Below are positions 17,874 through 28,300 of a stretch of DNA of 64,000 bases, piece by piece; positions within the stretch are counted from its first letter, which is position 1; every line of letters begins with the position of its first letter. Under the pieces are notes generated by a model. It was given only the letters and a program-made list of their open reading frames with translations, ran no database searches and was not told where the DNA came from. The stretch is from F23-D06 sp947167635 (GTDB lineage Bacteria > Bacteroidota > Bacteroidia > Bacteroidales > WCHB1-69): contig CAMVIT010000006.1 of assembly GCA_947167635.1 (NCBI GenBank), positions 1 to 64,000 of the forward strand. Direction: 5' to 3'. A program made the position numbers and the translations under genes.

Positions 17874-19046
17874 ATGAATGAATCCCTGACTCCCAAGACA
17901 ATCGTGAACATCCTTTCGTTGGAAAGCCCCCTGCCGGCGTATCTTTTCATCAAGGAGAAGTATGTGCGGGGCGACCGCCTCCTTTTCCTCGCGGCCCCGT
18001 CCGCCAAGGCCGACCTTGACTTCATGTCCCGCTTCATGGCACTGCCTGTCGAGGTGATGGAGAAGGTGGTGTTCACCAAGGAGGAGGAATTCTCCTACGA
18101 GCGCATCTGCCGCCGGTTGCGTGCGGAACTCAATCCCGAGGAGCACTATTGCGTCAACCTCGCGGGCGGAACCCGCTACATGGCCCTCGCCGTGCAAGAG
18201 GCTTTCAAGCGCGTGCATGCCGATTTCTATTACGTCAACCTCCGCGACAACACCATTGTGAAAACCATTTACGATGACAGCATCGATGATGACGATGATG
18301 TGGCTATTCCCATCTGCCACAGGATGCGGATAGGGGAGTACCTTTCGCTGCACCGGATGCAGAACGACGCGGATGTGCAGTCCGCATACAAGCCTGTGCG
18401 CAGCTCGGAGTATGCCCGCACGCTCTTCTCCTTTTTCGCTTCCGGACGCATGGACGGACGCGACTATGACGCTATGGAGACGCTTCGCCTCCACTATCGC
18501 AACCGGAAGTCCGACAGCGAAATGCGCATCACGGATATTGAAAATGGCCGGGTGGGCCGTGAACCCGCCGTGCCGGGATTGTCACGCCTTCTTCGTTTCA
18601 TCCATTTTGTGCCCGAGGTGGATGAGCTCCTTTCCAAAGAGGAGATCGGCTACCTCACCGGCGGCTGGTTCGAGGAGTTCTGCTACTACAAGATCAAGGA
18701 ACTGGTGCCCGTTGACGAGATTGCCGTGGGCGTGCATGTGACCCGCGGCGACACCACACACGACAACGAGCTTGACGTGGTCTTCATCCGCGATAACCAG
18801 CTGCGCGTCATCGAGTGCAAAAGCGGCATTTCCTCCCAGAAACTCTTCAACGAGATCGTCTATAAGGCCACGGCCCTCAAGGATGCCCTGTTAGGCATGA
18901 TGTGCTTCTCCTTTATTTTTACGCTGAAAAAAGACAACGAAACCGCCGATCTGCGCAAAATCGCTTCCTCCATGGGGGTCACCTTCTGCGGCCACGACGT
19001 GCTGACCAACGACGAGAAAATACGTCAGAGGTTGGCGAGGAGGTAG
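17874..19046 (+). CDS. CARF-domain PD-(D/E)XK nuclease, Card1/Can2 (DUF1887) type
   Basis: 390 residues, close to the 370-odd of Card1. The N-terminal CARF fold (about 1-150) has the ligand-binding loop NLAGGTRYM at 95-103, the form that binds cyclic oligoadenylate in type III CRISPR effectors. A middle helical region leads to a C-terminal restriction-like domain: Glu268 in GGWFEEF (263-269), Asp301 in NELDVV, and the ECK pair Glu314/Lys316. Known Card1/Can2 enzymes are switched on by cyclic tetra-adenylate and cut single-stranded nucleic acid. No cas gene, Cas10-like cyclase or CRISPR array is present in this window, so here it is an orphan. Function by family; activator unproven. Confidence 0.85.
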   Translation: MNESLTPKTIVNILSLESPLPAYLFIKEKYVRGDRLLFLAAPSAKADLDFMSRFMALPVEVMEKVVFTKEEEFSYERICRRLRAELNPEEHYCVNLAGGTRYMALAVQEAFKRVHADFYYVNLRDNTIVKTIYDDSIDDDDDVAIPICHRMRIGEYLSLHRMQNDADVQSAYKPVRSSEYARTLFSFFASGRMDGRDYDAMETLRLHYRNRKSDSEMRITDIENGRVGREPAVPGLSRLLRFIHFVPEVDELLSKEEIGYLTGGWFEEFCYYKIKELVPVDEIAVGVHVTRGDTTHDNELDVVFIRDNQLRVIECKSGISSQKLFNEIVYKATALKDALLGMMCFSFIFTLKKDNETADLRKIASSMGVTFCGHDVLTNDEKIRQRLARR

Positions 19047-19072
19047 CCCGATAATTTTTGTTTTACAAATAT

Positions 19073-20707
19073 CTACAATTTGTCTATCACCTTGTCTTTC
19101 GGATATTTCACGCTGTAGGTGATGGTGAACGTCCGGGTCTCGCCCGCCTGCAACTCCATGTCCCAGGTGACAACGCCTATGTCCGCTTTGTCGTAGGTGG
19201 CTTTGGGGGTGACGGAGATGTCCTTCACCTCGATGTCCTTATCGTTGGAGATGGGGTATTGGTCTTTCAGCGTCAGCTTGGCCGTGCGGTTGAGGTTGTT
19301 CTTGACGGTGATCTGGAACGACTGCGTGACGGTGGTGGTGTTGCCCACATGCTTGGTCTCGCAGTAGTCGCGGCGTTTCTCACGCTTCACGGCTATGCGG
19401 GGCTCTGTGGTGAGCGTCAGCGAGATGTGCTCGTCGGCCTCGTTGGGGCGGATGAAGCTCTTGCCCACGAAGGTGTTGTCGAAGGTGACGGTGGCCTCGC
19501 CCGGCAGCAGGTTGTATTTCTCGTAGTCGGAAAGGGTGGCGACAAGATAGGTCTCGTCCGACAACTTCGGGATGCTGTAATACTTGAAGTCAGCCTTGAT
19601 GTCGTAATTCTTCAGGTCTATGAGCTGGGGCTTGCCGTTGCCGGGGATGTCGTAGGGCACGGCGATGTTGTACGACACTTGGATATCCTGCTCCTCGACC
19701 TCCACGAAGTTGTCCATGGAAATCGGGGCGGCATCCTCGACACGGACGCCATCGATGGTGGTCTTGTTGCTGCCTGCCGCTGATGTGCTGTATTCTATCC
19801 TGTTGCTTGTTGAAAAAGTGACTGCTTTCTCCTGTCTATGGTATCTTTGGAAACTAAGGAACCACGGGGTGAAGACGGGCGCTCGCGAGTAGCGGTTGGG
19901 GGTGGCGTTGGACAGGGTGAGCCGGACGTTGTCCCAGTCGAGGCCGGTGACTTGATGGACGCGGGCCTTGGCCTGCAACTTGATGGGCTTGTCCATGGCG
20001 GGGATGTTGAGGTCGTAGCAGGGCACCCATTGCGCCTGGTCCGTGAAATAGGTAATGGTGAACTTCGTGGTGATGTTTTCCGGCACGCTGATGGAGAGGC
20101 GCAGCACGCCCGTGCGCAACTTGTTGTCGGCATCGTCCTGGGCAATCTGTTGGGTCAGCCGGGTGACGCTCTCCTTCAGCTTGTTCGCCTTCTTGGTGTC
20201 CCTGTCGATGCTCTTCTGCAACTCGGCGGCCTTGGCCTGGTACAGCTCCATGTTGGCGTTGATGTCGGCAACGGAGATTTGGTGCTCCTTGAGCTGCATG
20301 TTGTTATGGGTGCCGTCGGTCACCATCTTCAGCATTTGGGTGTGTATGGTCAGCTCGTTGTTGGCCTCCTGCAGTTTGTCTTTGTAGAGGTCAAGCGAGT
20401 CTTTGAGCTTCTTGATGCGGGCGCTCTCGTCGCGCGGCGTGATAAAGTCGTTGGAGAACTCGGAGGCGGAAACGAGCACGCCGTTGGCCGAGACCTTGAG
20501 ACTGTTGAGTACAATGTCAGGGCTGAGATTGTCGATGACGAGCTCCTGGCTGCCGCTCTTGAGGGTGGCGGTGGCCGTGTGGGTGAGGGCGGCGCCACGG
20601 AGATAAACGGTGGCCTGCTCCAGCTTGGCGGAGATCTGCTTCTGGGCGCGCAAGGGCATCAGGGCGGCGCACAGCAATATCAACAGGAAAAGGTTTTTTG
20701 GGGACAT
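19073..20707 (-). CDS. DUF4139 (MuiA-like) exported protein
   Basis: 544 residues from the ATG at 20707, which begins a signal peptide (KNLFLLILLCAALMPLRAQ); the reading frame extends upstream to 20809 but that part crosses the promoter. Residues about 25-125 are the N-terminal DUF4140-type beta domain, residues about 95-205 form a long charged coiled coil, and the rest is the beta-rich DUF4139 domain ending in TYSVKYPKDKVIDKL. Proteins of this architecture (mucoidy inhibitor A-like) are widespread; their biochemical function is unknown. It is a single gene with a promoter at 20807-20814, convergent with the CARF nuclease gene. Confidence 0.85.
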   Translation of the reverse strand: MSPKNLFLLILLCAALMPLRAQKQISAKLEQATVYLRGAALTHTATATLKSGSQELVIDNLSPDIVLNSLKVSANGVLVSASEFSNDFITPRDESARIKKLKDSLDLYKDKLQEANNELTIHTQMLKMVTDGTHNNMQLKEHQISVADINANMELYQAKAAELQKSIDRDTKKANKLKESVTRLTQQIAQDDADNKLRTGVLRLSISVPENITTKFTITYFTDQAQWVPCYDLNIPAMDKPIKLQAKARVHQVTGLDWDNVRLTLSNATPNRYSRAPVFTPWFLSFQRYHRQEKAVTFSTSNRIEYSTSAAGSNKTTIDGVRVEDAAPISMDNFVEVEEQDIQVSYNIAVPYDIPGNGKPQLIDLKNYDIKADFKYYSIPKLSDETYLVATLSDYEKYNLLPGEATVTFDNTFVGKSFIRPNEADEHISLTLTTEPRIAVKREKRRDYCETKHVGNTTTVTQSFQITVKNNLNRTAKLTLKDQYPISNDKDIEVKDISVTPKATYDKADIGVVTWDMELQAGETRTFTITYSVKYPKDKVIDKL

Positions 20708-20806
20708 GGCGGAAAGTTTTAAGGGGACTTCTGTTTTTTTACTTTTCACGCCGCCTCCGTTCATGATGCGAAGTCCGTTAAACACCATGATAGGAAAACA
20801 ACGCGG

Positions 20807-20814
20807 CAAAATTA
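20807..20814 (-). promoter_or_regulatory. -7 promoter element of the DUF4139 gene
   Basis: Reads TAATTTTG on the minus strand, 99 bases before the chosen ATG at 20707. Confidence 0.5.
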
Positions 20815-20882
20815 CAACTAATTTTTATATGCAAGATGCAAAACTCACAAAAGGTTGCAGTCTGTTGATGGTTTTTGGGAAT

Positions 20883-21276
20883 TACATACTTGATGGTGCA
20901 AATCAAGGCTTTCGCTTCTTTTTTATTTGGGCGTGCCGGCGCGGCGGCGTGGAATCACGTTGCATTCGCACACGCCGTCAAATGCCGCCGCGCCGTCGGG
21001 CTTTCCACTGCAATAATTTTGGTTTAAAACCCACCACCATTCCGCGAGACGCGTAGAGTCAAGCGGAACCTCCGTCTCGCCAGGGAACGCATTCTCACCA
21101 AAATTATTTCCGTTGCAATCCCTCACGCATGCTCGTCGAACCATACACCCGTTTCGCGGCGAGCAACCCACAACCTCGTCTCCACGTTTTCCCGCGCCGC
21201 GATCTTCCCGCGCACCGTCCTACCCAAGGATTACAGCGCCCGTTCCCTGGCTACCGAGCTTTTGTCCCTCCGGGAC
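20883..21276 (+). repeat. Dispersed structured repeat, copy B (3'-shortened)
   Basis: Plus-strand copy. The end motif TACATACTTGATGGTGCAA is at 20883-20901. The long stem is ATAATTTTGG (21013-21022) with CCAAAATTAT (21098-21107); copies A and C have ATGATTTTGG with CCAAAATCAT, so both arms changed together. The terminal hairpin is GTCCC (21264-21268) / GGGAC (21272-21276), where the other copies have GCCCC/GGGGC, again a paired change. The reading frame that is open in copies A and C is stopped here by TAG, which argues against a protein. The element lies between the DUF4139 promoter and pepP; the far end motif seen in copy C is missing. Confidence 0.82.
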
Positions 21277-21338
21277 ATCGTTTTGTCACGCCCCCGCCAA
21301 CCTCCAGCGACCAACTGATCACTAATCACTATTTTTCG

Positions 21339-21346
21339 TACTTTTG
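21339..21346 (+). promoter_or_regulatory. -7 promoter element of pepP
   Basis: TACTTTTG, 22 bases before the ATG at 21369. The preceding ATCACTATTTTT also occurs before the DUF4301 promoter at 38826. Confidence 0.6.
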
Positions 21347-21368
21347 CGGCCTGTAAAAATTATCGACT

Positions 21369-22655
21369 ATGCGTTATCAACCTCTGGATTCCCGTTTCTA
21401 TACTCGCAACCGCAAGCGTGTGGTGGGCGAGATGGCCCCGAACTCGGTCGCCATATTGGTGTCTCACGACGAGTACCCCCGTTGCGGTGATACGACACAC
21501 CCTTTCCGCCAAAACTCCGACCTGCTCTACCTGTGCGGCATCGACCAGGAGGAGACCTTCCTGACCTTGGCGCCGTGGCATCCCAACCCCGACTATCGGG
21601 AGATTCTCTTCATCAAGAACCCTTCGCCCGAGAAGATCGTCTGGTTCGGGCACCGGCTGAGCAAGGAGCAGGCGAGTGAGCTGTCGGGCGTGCACACGGT
21701 GATGTTCACCGACACCTTCGAGAGCGTGCTCAACGACCTGATGATGCATGCGGAGCATGTCTATCTCCACATCCCGGAGGACCCGCGCATCAAGCCGACG
21801 TTCCCCACCCACGAGGTGCGCTTCGCCACTCAGTTGAAAAAGGACTACCCGTTGCACGACTACCGCCGTCTGGCCCCGATTCTCTATCCGTTGCGCTCCG
21901 TGAAGGCCCCTGAGGAGCTGGCCGTGCTCAAAAAGGCGTGCCAGATCACGCGCCAAGCCTTTGAGCGCGCCCTGACTGCCATCCGTCCGGGACGCTACGA
22001 GTACGAGATCGAGGCCGAGATGACCTACGAGATGATCCGCAATGGCGCCACCACCCACTCCTTCGCGCCCATCGTGGCCTCGGGCCCTGATACCTGCATT
22101 CTCCATTATATCAAAAACGACAAGCAAATGCAGGACGGCGACCTGCTGCTGTTGGACTTCGGTGCCGAGTACGCCAACTATGCCGGCGACTGTTCCCGCA
22201 CGGTGCCCGTCAACGGCACCTTCACGCCGCGCCAGAGACAGGTCTATGAGGCGGTGCTCTCCATCTTCAAAGAGACCATTCCCCGCTTTCGTCCGGGCAT
22301 GACCATCCATAAAATCAATGACTTCGTCTTCAAGCGGATGGATGAGGAACTCATCAAATTAGGCCTTTATACACGCGAGGATGTCTTGAACCAGGACCCC
22401 GCCGCACCGCTCTTCAAGAAATACTATATGCACAACACCAGCCATTTCATCGGCCTCGATGTTCATGATGTGGGCCAGCGCGACTGGGTGTTCCAACCCG
22501 GCAACGTGCTTAGCTGCGAGCCGGGCATCTATATCGCGGAGGAGGGCATAGGCGTGCGCATTGAAACTGATGTCGTCGTCGCGGACACGCCCATCGACCT
22601 GCTTGCCGGCACGCCCGTGGAGGTGGAGGAAATTGAATCATTGATGCGTCCGTAG
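21369..22655 (+). CDS. pepP: Xaa-Pro aminopeptidase
   Basis: 428 residues. It removes an N-terminal residue followed by proline. The N-terminal aminopeptidase-P domain covers about 1-150 (RNSDLLYLCGIDQEETFL). The C-terminal pita-bread M24 domain follows, with the metal ligands in LLLLDFGAEYANYAGDCSRT (two Asp), a His in the HNTSHFIGLDVHDVG segment, and two Glu near the end (SCEPGIYI and GVRIETDVVV). No signal peptide, so cytosolic. Length matches bacterial PepP of about 430-440. It is the only gene after its promoter until the KamB-like gene 41 bases downstream, which may share its transcript. Confidence 0.95.
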   Translation: MRYQPLDSRFYTRNRKRVVGEMAPNSVAILVSHDEYPRCGDTTHPFRQNSDLLYLCGIDQEETFLTLAPWHPNPDYREILFIKNPSPEKIVWFGHRLSKEQASELSGVHTVMFTDTFESVLNDLMMHAEHVYLHIPEDPRIKPTFPTHEVRFATQLKKDYPLHDYRRLAPILYPLRSVKAPEELAVLKKACQITRQAFERALTAIRPGRYEYEIEAEMTYEMIRNGATTHSFAPIVASGPDTCILHYIKNDKQMQDGDLLLLDFGAEYANYAGDCSRTVPVNGTFTPRQRQVYEAVLSIFKETIPRFRPGMTIHKINDFVFKRMDEELIKLGLYTREDVLNQDPAAPLFKKYYMHNTSHFIGLDVHDVGQRDWVFQPGNVLSCEPGIYIAEEGIGVRIETDVVVADTPIDLLAGTPVEVEEIESLMRP

Positions 22656-22696
22656 GTTCGGATGCGTGACCCTGCCACCAGCTATACTTTATTATT

Positions 22697-23716
22697 GTGA
22701 AAAACGAATTGATTTCTCGAATTGTGTCATTGCACAGCCTGTCGATTGTCGGTATGGCGAAAAATACCGGCAAAACGGTCTGTCTGAACTATGTGTTGGA
22801 ACAACTGCAACATACCGGCAAGGTGGTGGCGGTAACCTCCATCGGTCTGGACGGGGAGAAGACCGACCAGGTGACGCAGACCGAGAAGCCGGAGATAGAG
22901 CTGACGGAGGGGATGTTTTTCGTGACATCGGAGTACCATTACCGTCAGCGGCAGCTCCTGTCGGAGATTTGCGACGTGTCGGGCGAGATGACCTCCTTGG
23001 GCCGTTTGGTCACGGCGCGCGTGCTGCAGCGCGGCAAGGTGATCCTGACAGGTCCGGCCTCCACCGCACGCGTGAGAGCCCTCATCGGGCAGTTGGCTGC
23101 CTTCGGGGTGGACCTGACCATCGTGGACGGCGCCCTCTCGCGTGTGAGTCCCGCCTCACCTGCTGTCACGGAGGGGCTGATCTTGAGTACGGGGGCCGCC
23201 ATCGCCCCGGATTTGGCCTCCATCGTCAGCAAGACCAAGTTTGTCTATCAGCTGACACAACTTCCGGAATATGCAACAGCTATATCGGAGGAGCTGATGC
23301 TTGCCGACCCGGGCATCTGCGCCATCGAGGATGATGTCCTGTTCAGGCTGCCGATTGAGTCGCCGTTGTTGTTCACGAAGTGCAAGGAGAAGCTCTTCAG
23401 CCACGGCACGATGCTCTTTGTCAGCGGCATCGTCACCGACAACATGTTGGAATATTTGCGAGTGCAGCCCAATGTGAAGGAGATCTGCCTTGTGGTCAAG
23501 GATTTTACCAAGATTTTCGTCTCCCCGATTGTGTTGGGCGGCTTCCTGCGCAAGGGTGGTCGCCTTATGGTGGTGAAGCGTCCCAACCTGCTGGCCATCA
23601 GTATCAACCCAGTGTCGCCATCGGGTTTTGCGGTGGAGTCGGAGCGGCTGCGCGATGCCCTGCGGGAGGTGGTGGGGGTGCCGGTGTTCGATGTGCTTGC
23701 GGAAGTATCATTGTAG
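22697..23716 (+). CDS. P-loop protein resembling lysine 5,6-aminomutase reactivase subunit KamB
   Basis: 339 residues from a GTG start. A nucleotide-binding loop lies at 19-27 (GMAKNTGKT), preceded by a hydrophobic strand (SLSIV), and the rest alternates alpha and beta segments. The opening pattern (IVG-x-x-KNTGKT followed by LNYVL) is what I recall for the KamB-type protein encoded with the lysine-fermentation aminomutase genes of Porphyromonas and relatives. None of the other kam or kdd genes is next to it here, so if the assignment is right it is separated from its partners. It could instead be an unrelated P-loop NTPase of the same fold. Confidence 0.5.
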   Translation: MKNELISRIVSLHSLSIVGMAKNTGKTVCLNYVLEQLQHTGKVVAVTSIGLDGEKTDQVTQTEKPEIELTEGMFFVTSEYHYRQRQLLSEICDVSGEMTSLGRLVTARVLQRGKVILTGPASTARVRALIGQLAAFGVDLTIVDGALSRVSPASPAVTEGLILSTGAAIAPDLASIVSKTKFVYQLTQLPEYATAISEELMLADPGICAIEDDVLFRLPIESPLLFTKCKEKLFSHGTMLFVSGIVTDNMLEYLRVQPNVKEICLVVKDFTKIFVSPIVLGGFLRKGGRLMVVKRPNLLAISINPVSPSGFAVESERLRDALREVVGVPVFDVLAEVSL

Positions 23717-23788
23717 GGTCAGCTCAGGCACGTCGGCTTCGGTGTTGCGGAACAGGGTGTGCGGGATAGCGGAATGCCTAAAAAAATG

Positions 23789-23796
23789 TATCTTTG
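23789..23796 (+). promoter_or_regulatory. -7 promoter element of the AAA/PD-(D/E)XK gene
   Basis: TATCTTTG, 24 bases before the ATG at 23821. Confidence 0.55.
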
Positions 23797-23820
23797 CAGG
23801 TTGTTAAAACAAGACGTAAT

Positions 23821-25371
23821 ATGCGAAAAGAATTCAACATAACCGGCAGTTGTAATCCCGAATGGCACTACATGGTGGATTCCGCCAAGCGATTCGAGGC
23901 GGTGGAGCGCCTGATCGACACAGGCAAGTACTTCACCATCAACCGGGCGCGGCAGTACGGGAAGACCACCACATTGCAAATGATATGGCGCAGGTTGTCG
24001 GACCGGTATTTGATTATCGACTGTAGTTTCGAAGGCATTGATGATAACGCTTTCTCCTCACATGCCGCGTTTGCCAAGATGTTCGCAAGACAAATGGCTA
24101 ACCGTTTGGAATCGAGACGTATTGAAGAGGGAATGGTAAATATTTGGAAAGATTGTATGGCCAAAGACTTGGACGAGTTGTCGGAAACGATAACTCGTTT
24201 CACCAAGCAATCTCCCAAGCCTGTTGTGCTGACCATTGACGAAGTGGATAAGAGTAGTGACAACCAGCTGTTCCTCAATTTCTTGGGTATGCTTCGCAAC
24301 AAGTATCTGCAACGTAGTGTGGAGGGATTGAACTCCACATTCCACAGTGTGATTCTGGCCGGCGTGTATGACGTCAAGAACCTTAAGCTGAAGCTCCGTC
24401 CCGATGCGGAGAGAAAGTACAACTCCCCGTGGAACATCGCCGCCGATTTCAATGTGGACATGACCTTCCATCCCGAGGAGATCGCCCAGATGCTCGGCGA
24501 TTACGAAAACGACATGCATACGGGCATGGACATCAAGGCGATAGGCGAAGAGATTTACAGATACACGAACGGGTACCCGTTTTTGGTGAGTTACATTTGC
24601 AAACTGATTGACGAACAGTTTTCCAGGCAGTGGGACGCTGATGGCATTCTTCAAGCCGTAAAATACATCGTGCAGGGAGGCAGTACGTTGATGGACGACC
24701 TTTCCAAGAATTTGGAGCATTATCCGGACTTTCGCGAGTTCATGTTCCAAGTGGCTTTCAACAGTGAGGATTATGCCTACACGTTGCTGAACCCGATGGT
24801 CAACATGGGAAACATGTTCTCATATATCCAAAACAGAAACGGTCGGGTGGCTGTACACAATCTTGTCTTTGAGGAGGCACTATTCCTTTATTTCACAGTG
24901 GATTACAGTATTAAAAATACGGCAAGACTATCACCGTTTATGACCAATTACGTTGTGAATGGGAGGCTGGATATGGAACATGTGCTCACCCGTTTCAGAG
25001 ACCTGCTGCATGAGGAGTACCGCGACAGCACGCAGGCTTTTTTGGAGAAGGAGGGAAGACTTCTTTTCCTGACGTTCCTGAAACCCATCGTCAACGGCAC
25101 GGGATTCTACTATGTGGAGCCGCAGACCCGCGACAACCGCCGCATGGACCTCATCGTGACCTACGGCCGGGAGGAGTTCGTGGTGGAGCTGAAGATCTGG
25201 CGCGGCGACAAATACGAGCAAAAGGGCCGCGACCAGCTGTCGGAGTATCTCGCTACCAAAGGCATGGACGAAGGCTACCTCATCACTTTCGACTTCTCGA
25301 AAAACAGGGAGGATAAGGTGCCGGAGTGGATCGAATGGAACGGGAAACGGATTTTTGAGGCGGTGATATAG
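23821..25371 (+). CDS. AAA-type ATPase with C-terminal PD-(D/E)XK nuclease-like domain
   Basis: 516 residues from the ATG at 23821, 24 bases after a promoter element. N-terminal ATPase: modified Walker A NRARQYGKTTTL (about 41-52) and Walker B PVVLTIDEVD (134-143). The C-terminal region (about 425-505) has the layout of the DUF1703 PD-(D/E)XK fold: MDLIVTYGREEFVVELKIW with the Asp and Glu-x-Lys pair. The architecture (AAA-ATPase-like plus PDDEXK_9) is very common and multicopy in Bacteroides and relatives. Its role is unproven; defence or DNA/RNA processing has been suggested by analogy only. It is a stand-alone unit. Confidence 0.8.
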   Translation: MRKEFNITGSCNPEWHYMVDSAKRFEAVERLIDTGKYFTINRARQYGKTTTLQMIWRRLSDRYLIIDCSFEGIDDNAFSSHAAFAKMFARQMANRLESRRIEEGMVNIWKDCMAKDLDELSETITRFTKQSPKPVVLTIDEVDKSSDNQLFLNFLGMLRNKYLQRSVEGLNSTFHSVILAGVYDVKNLKLKLRPDAERKYNSPWNIAADFNVDMTFHPEEIAQMLGDYENDMHTGMDIKAIGEEIYRYTNGYPFLVSYICKLIDEQFSRQWDADGILQAVKYIVQGGSTLMDDLSKNLEHYPDFREFMFQVAFNSEDYAYTLLNPMVNMGNMFSYIQNRNGRVAVHNLVFEEALFLYFTVDYSIKNTARLSPFMTNYVVNGRLDMEHVLTRFRDLLHEEYRDSTQAFLEKEGRLLFLTFLKPIVNGTGFYYVEPQTRDNRRMDLIVTYGREEFVVELKIWRGDKYEQKGRDQLSEYLATKGMDEGYLITFDFSKNREDKVPEWIEWNGKRIFEAVI

Positions 25372-25394
25372 TTCGATAAATAACTACTACTGCT

Positions 25395-28300
25395 TTGCAA
25401 CGCCTTGTCTGCCTGTTTGTCTTGATGCTCGCTTGCTTGCTTTCCATAGCACAGCAGCAGTTTCCCTATACGGTCGTCATCGACACCGTGGTGGGCGACT
25501 GTTTCAACAACTGCCAGGCCGTTGTCACGTTGCGTAACGCTCAAGGGCATCTTATCCCGATGGACGACTCGCTACATCATCCGGTCGATTCCGTTGCCTA
25601 TCCTATCTCCAACGTGCAGTACCATTACAAAAACCAACTCTATAACAGCGTCTTCTACAGCGACAGCCATATCCTGACGATGGACGTGGGTACATACGAT
25701 ATCGGTGTTTCCGGCTATGTGACAACGCCGTCGGGGCCGGTTTTGGTGGACACCACGTTATGTGGGATCGCGCTCACCAGTACCTATAACCCCTTTTCCG
25801 CCTCGGTGCTGGCGAACATAGCCGAGGATGACTATATCTATTGGGGAGGAAGGCACGAACGCTGCGGCAACCGGCACGCATTGCCCTGCGGTGACCGTGG
25901 ACGAGTGCAAATGAAACTCACCTCGGGCAAATTTCCCTATACCGTGATTTTTACCAACGCGCAACAGGACACCGTCCGCTATAGGGTCTTCAACCAGCCG
26001 CAACACAACGGGACGGACTCCACATACGCTGATTACAGATACTACTACACATTCGACAGCTTGCCCGCAGGCACATACCGCATTGAGGCTTTTGATGCCT
26101 GCTCCTATACCTTGGTCTTCAGCCATACGGTGGAACTGAACGATGTGCGTGTGAACTCTCTCCAGTTCAAAAGAAACCCCAACAATTATGCTGACTCCAA
26201 CACCGTAAGGTTCAGGGCGTATTTTTACTGCCCGAGGAGTGTCTATAACTATGACTACGACTTTCTCGGGACCCTTTTCGAATACCGCTTCATTCACACG
26301 AACGGAGTCGGCCTGCCCGACACCTCGTCATGGCGCCCGATTGACGGGGCTTCGGTGTCGAACGCAGGTGTCGGCATATACTGTGACACGTTGAGCTTCG
26401 CCGGTAGGTATTGCGACTTGTACGGACACACCGTCCGTTTCGAGGTCCGCGACTCATGCCGTCAGGAAACCGCATCAGTGACGATGACATTAACCCCGCC
26501 TGACACCACATGTTATGTGACAGAAATGCGGAGCGCCGCGCTCTGTTTCGGACAGGTTGTTCCAGACACTTGTCATGCAACGTGTGATTCAGCAGTGGAT
26601 TTTACGGAGTGGTATCGTATCTGGTACAATTGTGGCCACTACAACGGCTATACAAATTACACTGGCTCCAATCTTTTCTACTACACCTACCCTTTGCAAT
26701 GGGTTTACACGGACTCTGCAACGGGACAGGTGATAAAAACGGACCCGGTGAATGAGATTACCGTGCAGTCCTACTTGACAAATACTGATGTGGAGAGCGT
26801 TTACGGCACATACTCCTACCTTCCGCTGCCTGTCGTGCGTTCGCTTGTTGATGCGCACGGCTGTGTGATCATGAGCCGTTTCGACACCTTGCTGTTTGTG
26901 CGCGACACGACACCTGCCATAGAATTCTATCCATGGAAGATCAATTCCAATTTCAATCGCAATAACTACTCGTCATGCTTTAACTGGAACCGTACCATCA
27001 GCGTGTATGAAGAGGGATCGCCATTCCCTTTGTTCCGGGATTCGACCGTGGTGCGCCTTGTCAAAAGTCCGCTCTACAATTTGTACAACTTCACCGCCAC
27101 CTATGCCAATGGCGGATGGACAATCGTGAAAGATGACACGATACACAATGACGCGAATGTCGAGGCAACGGGCATGAATGTCTCTATCAGTGAAAACCAT
27201 TTGTCCGGGGGACTCTATATCTTTGTGTGCGAGACCCCCTGCGGCATTGACACGCTGCAGATTGACATTGACGGCATCTATTATAACGATTGGGAATGGA
27301 TTGAGGAGCCTGTTTACGAAACTTGGCAGGAGTGTAATGACTTGCTTGTCAAGCCTGTGGCCGGGAAATACAGGTCTTACACTTACCACATCGACTCCCA
27401 GGTGAGCAATGACGAGCCCATCGCTTCATATTACGATTATTATCCGGGTATCACCTTGCTTTCAGGAGAAGTGGGCGGCTACTCTGCCACGTCAACCTCC
27501 ATGAATGTGCCGTTCCGGTTCACCATTCCCGGAGAGTACGTCATAAGAATGTCTTTCTCGGGATGCTATGAGATCTATTCCCGCATTGACACCATCCATT
27601 TTGTGCGGGTACGGGTGGATTTTGACAAGGCATACGCGGTGGTGTGCGATTCTTCGGCAAATACTGGAACGGCCATCGCCCGTGCTTTCAATGGATCAAG
27701 GCCATACACATACAGGCTTTTCAGTCAGCCTGACATGCACGGCAGCCTGTTGGGAACCAACCAAAGCGGTTTGTTTTACAATATTCCTATGTCTTTGGGG
27801 CAGGAACTGTCCATTCAGGTGACAGATTCCTGTGAAAGCAGCTACTATCTCAACATCGCCGCCATGTCGATAGAACAGAGTCAGCTGTTGTGGTTTGAGG
27901 GCGGGCCCCCCGACCCCGGAGCATGTGTGGGAGACACTCTCACCTTGGAGGCTTTCCCGATGAATAGCTTCATCACCTATTCTTGGCAGGGCCCTATGAA
28001 TTTCGCCGCAACGGGTGAGCAAATCAGTTACTATGTGACTGATACACTATCGAAAGGGTGGATAGTGGTGGAACTTTTGAATACGGGTTGCCAGACAACA
28101 GTCAAGGACAGCCTTTACCTGAATGTGTTCTCTACTCCGCAAGTGTTCATTAGCGCAGTGAACACGGTCTGCGCTGGCGATACAGTTGAGGTGCAGCTTA
28201 CCGCACGGGGGGCTGGCACTGTCAATTTTAATATGGGACACTCATTCGATGGCGCACAGTCATTCCAGTCCCTGTCCGTGCTGGATCAAGACACACTCTC

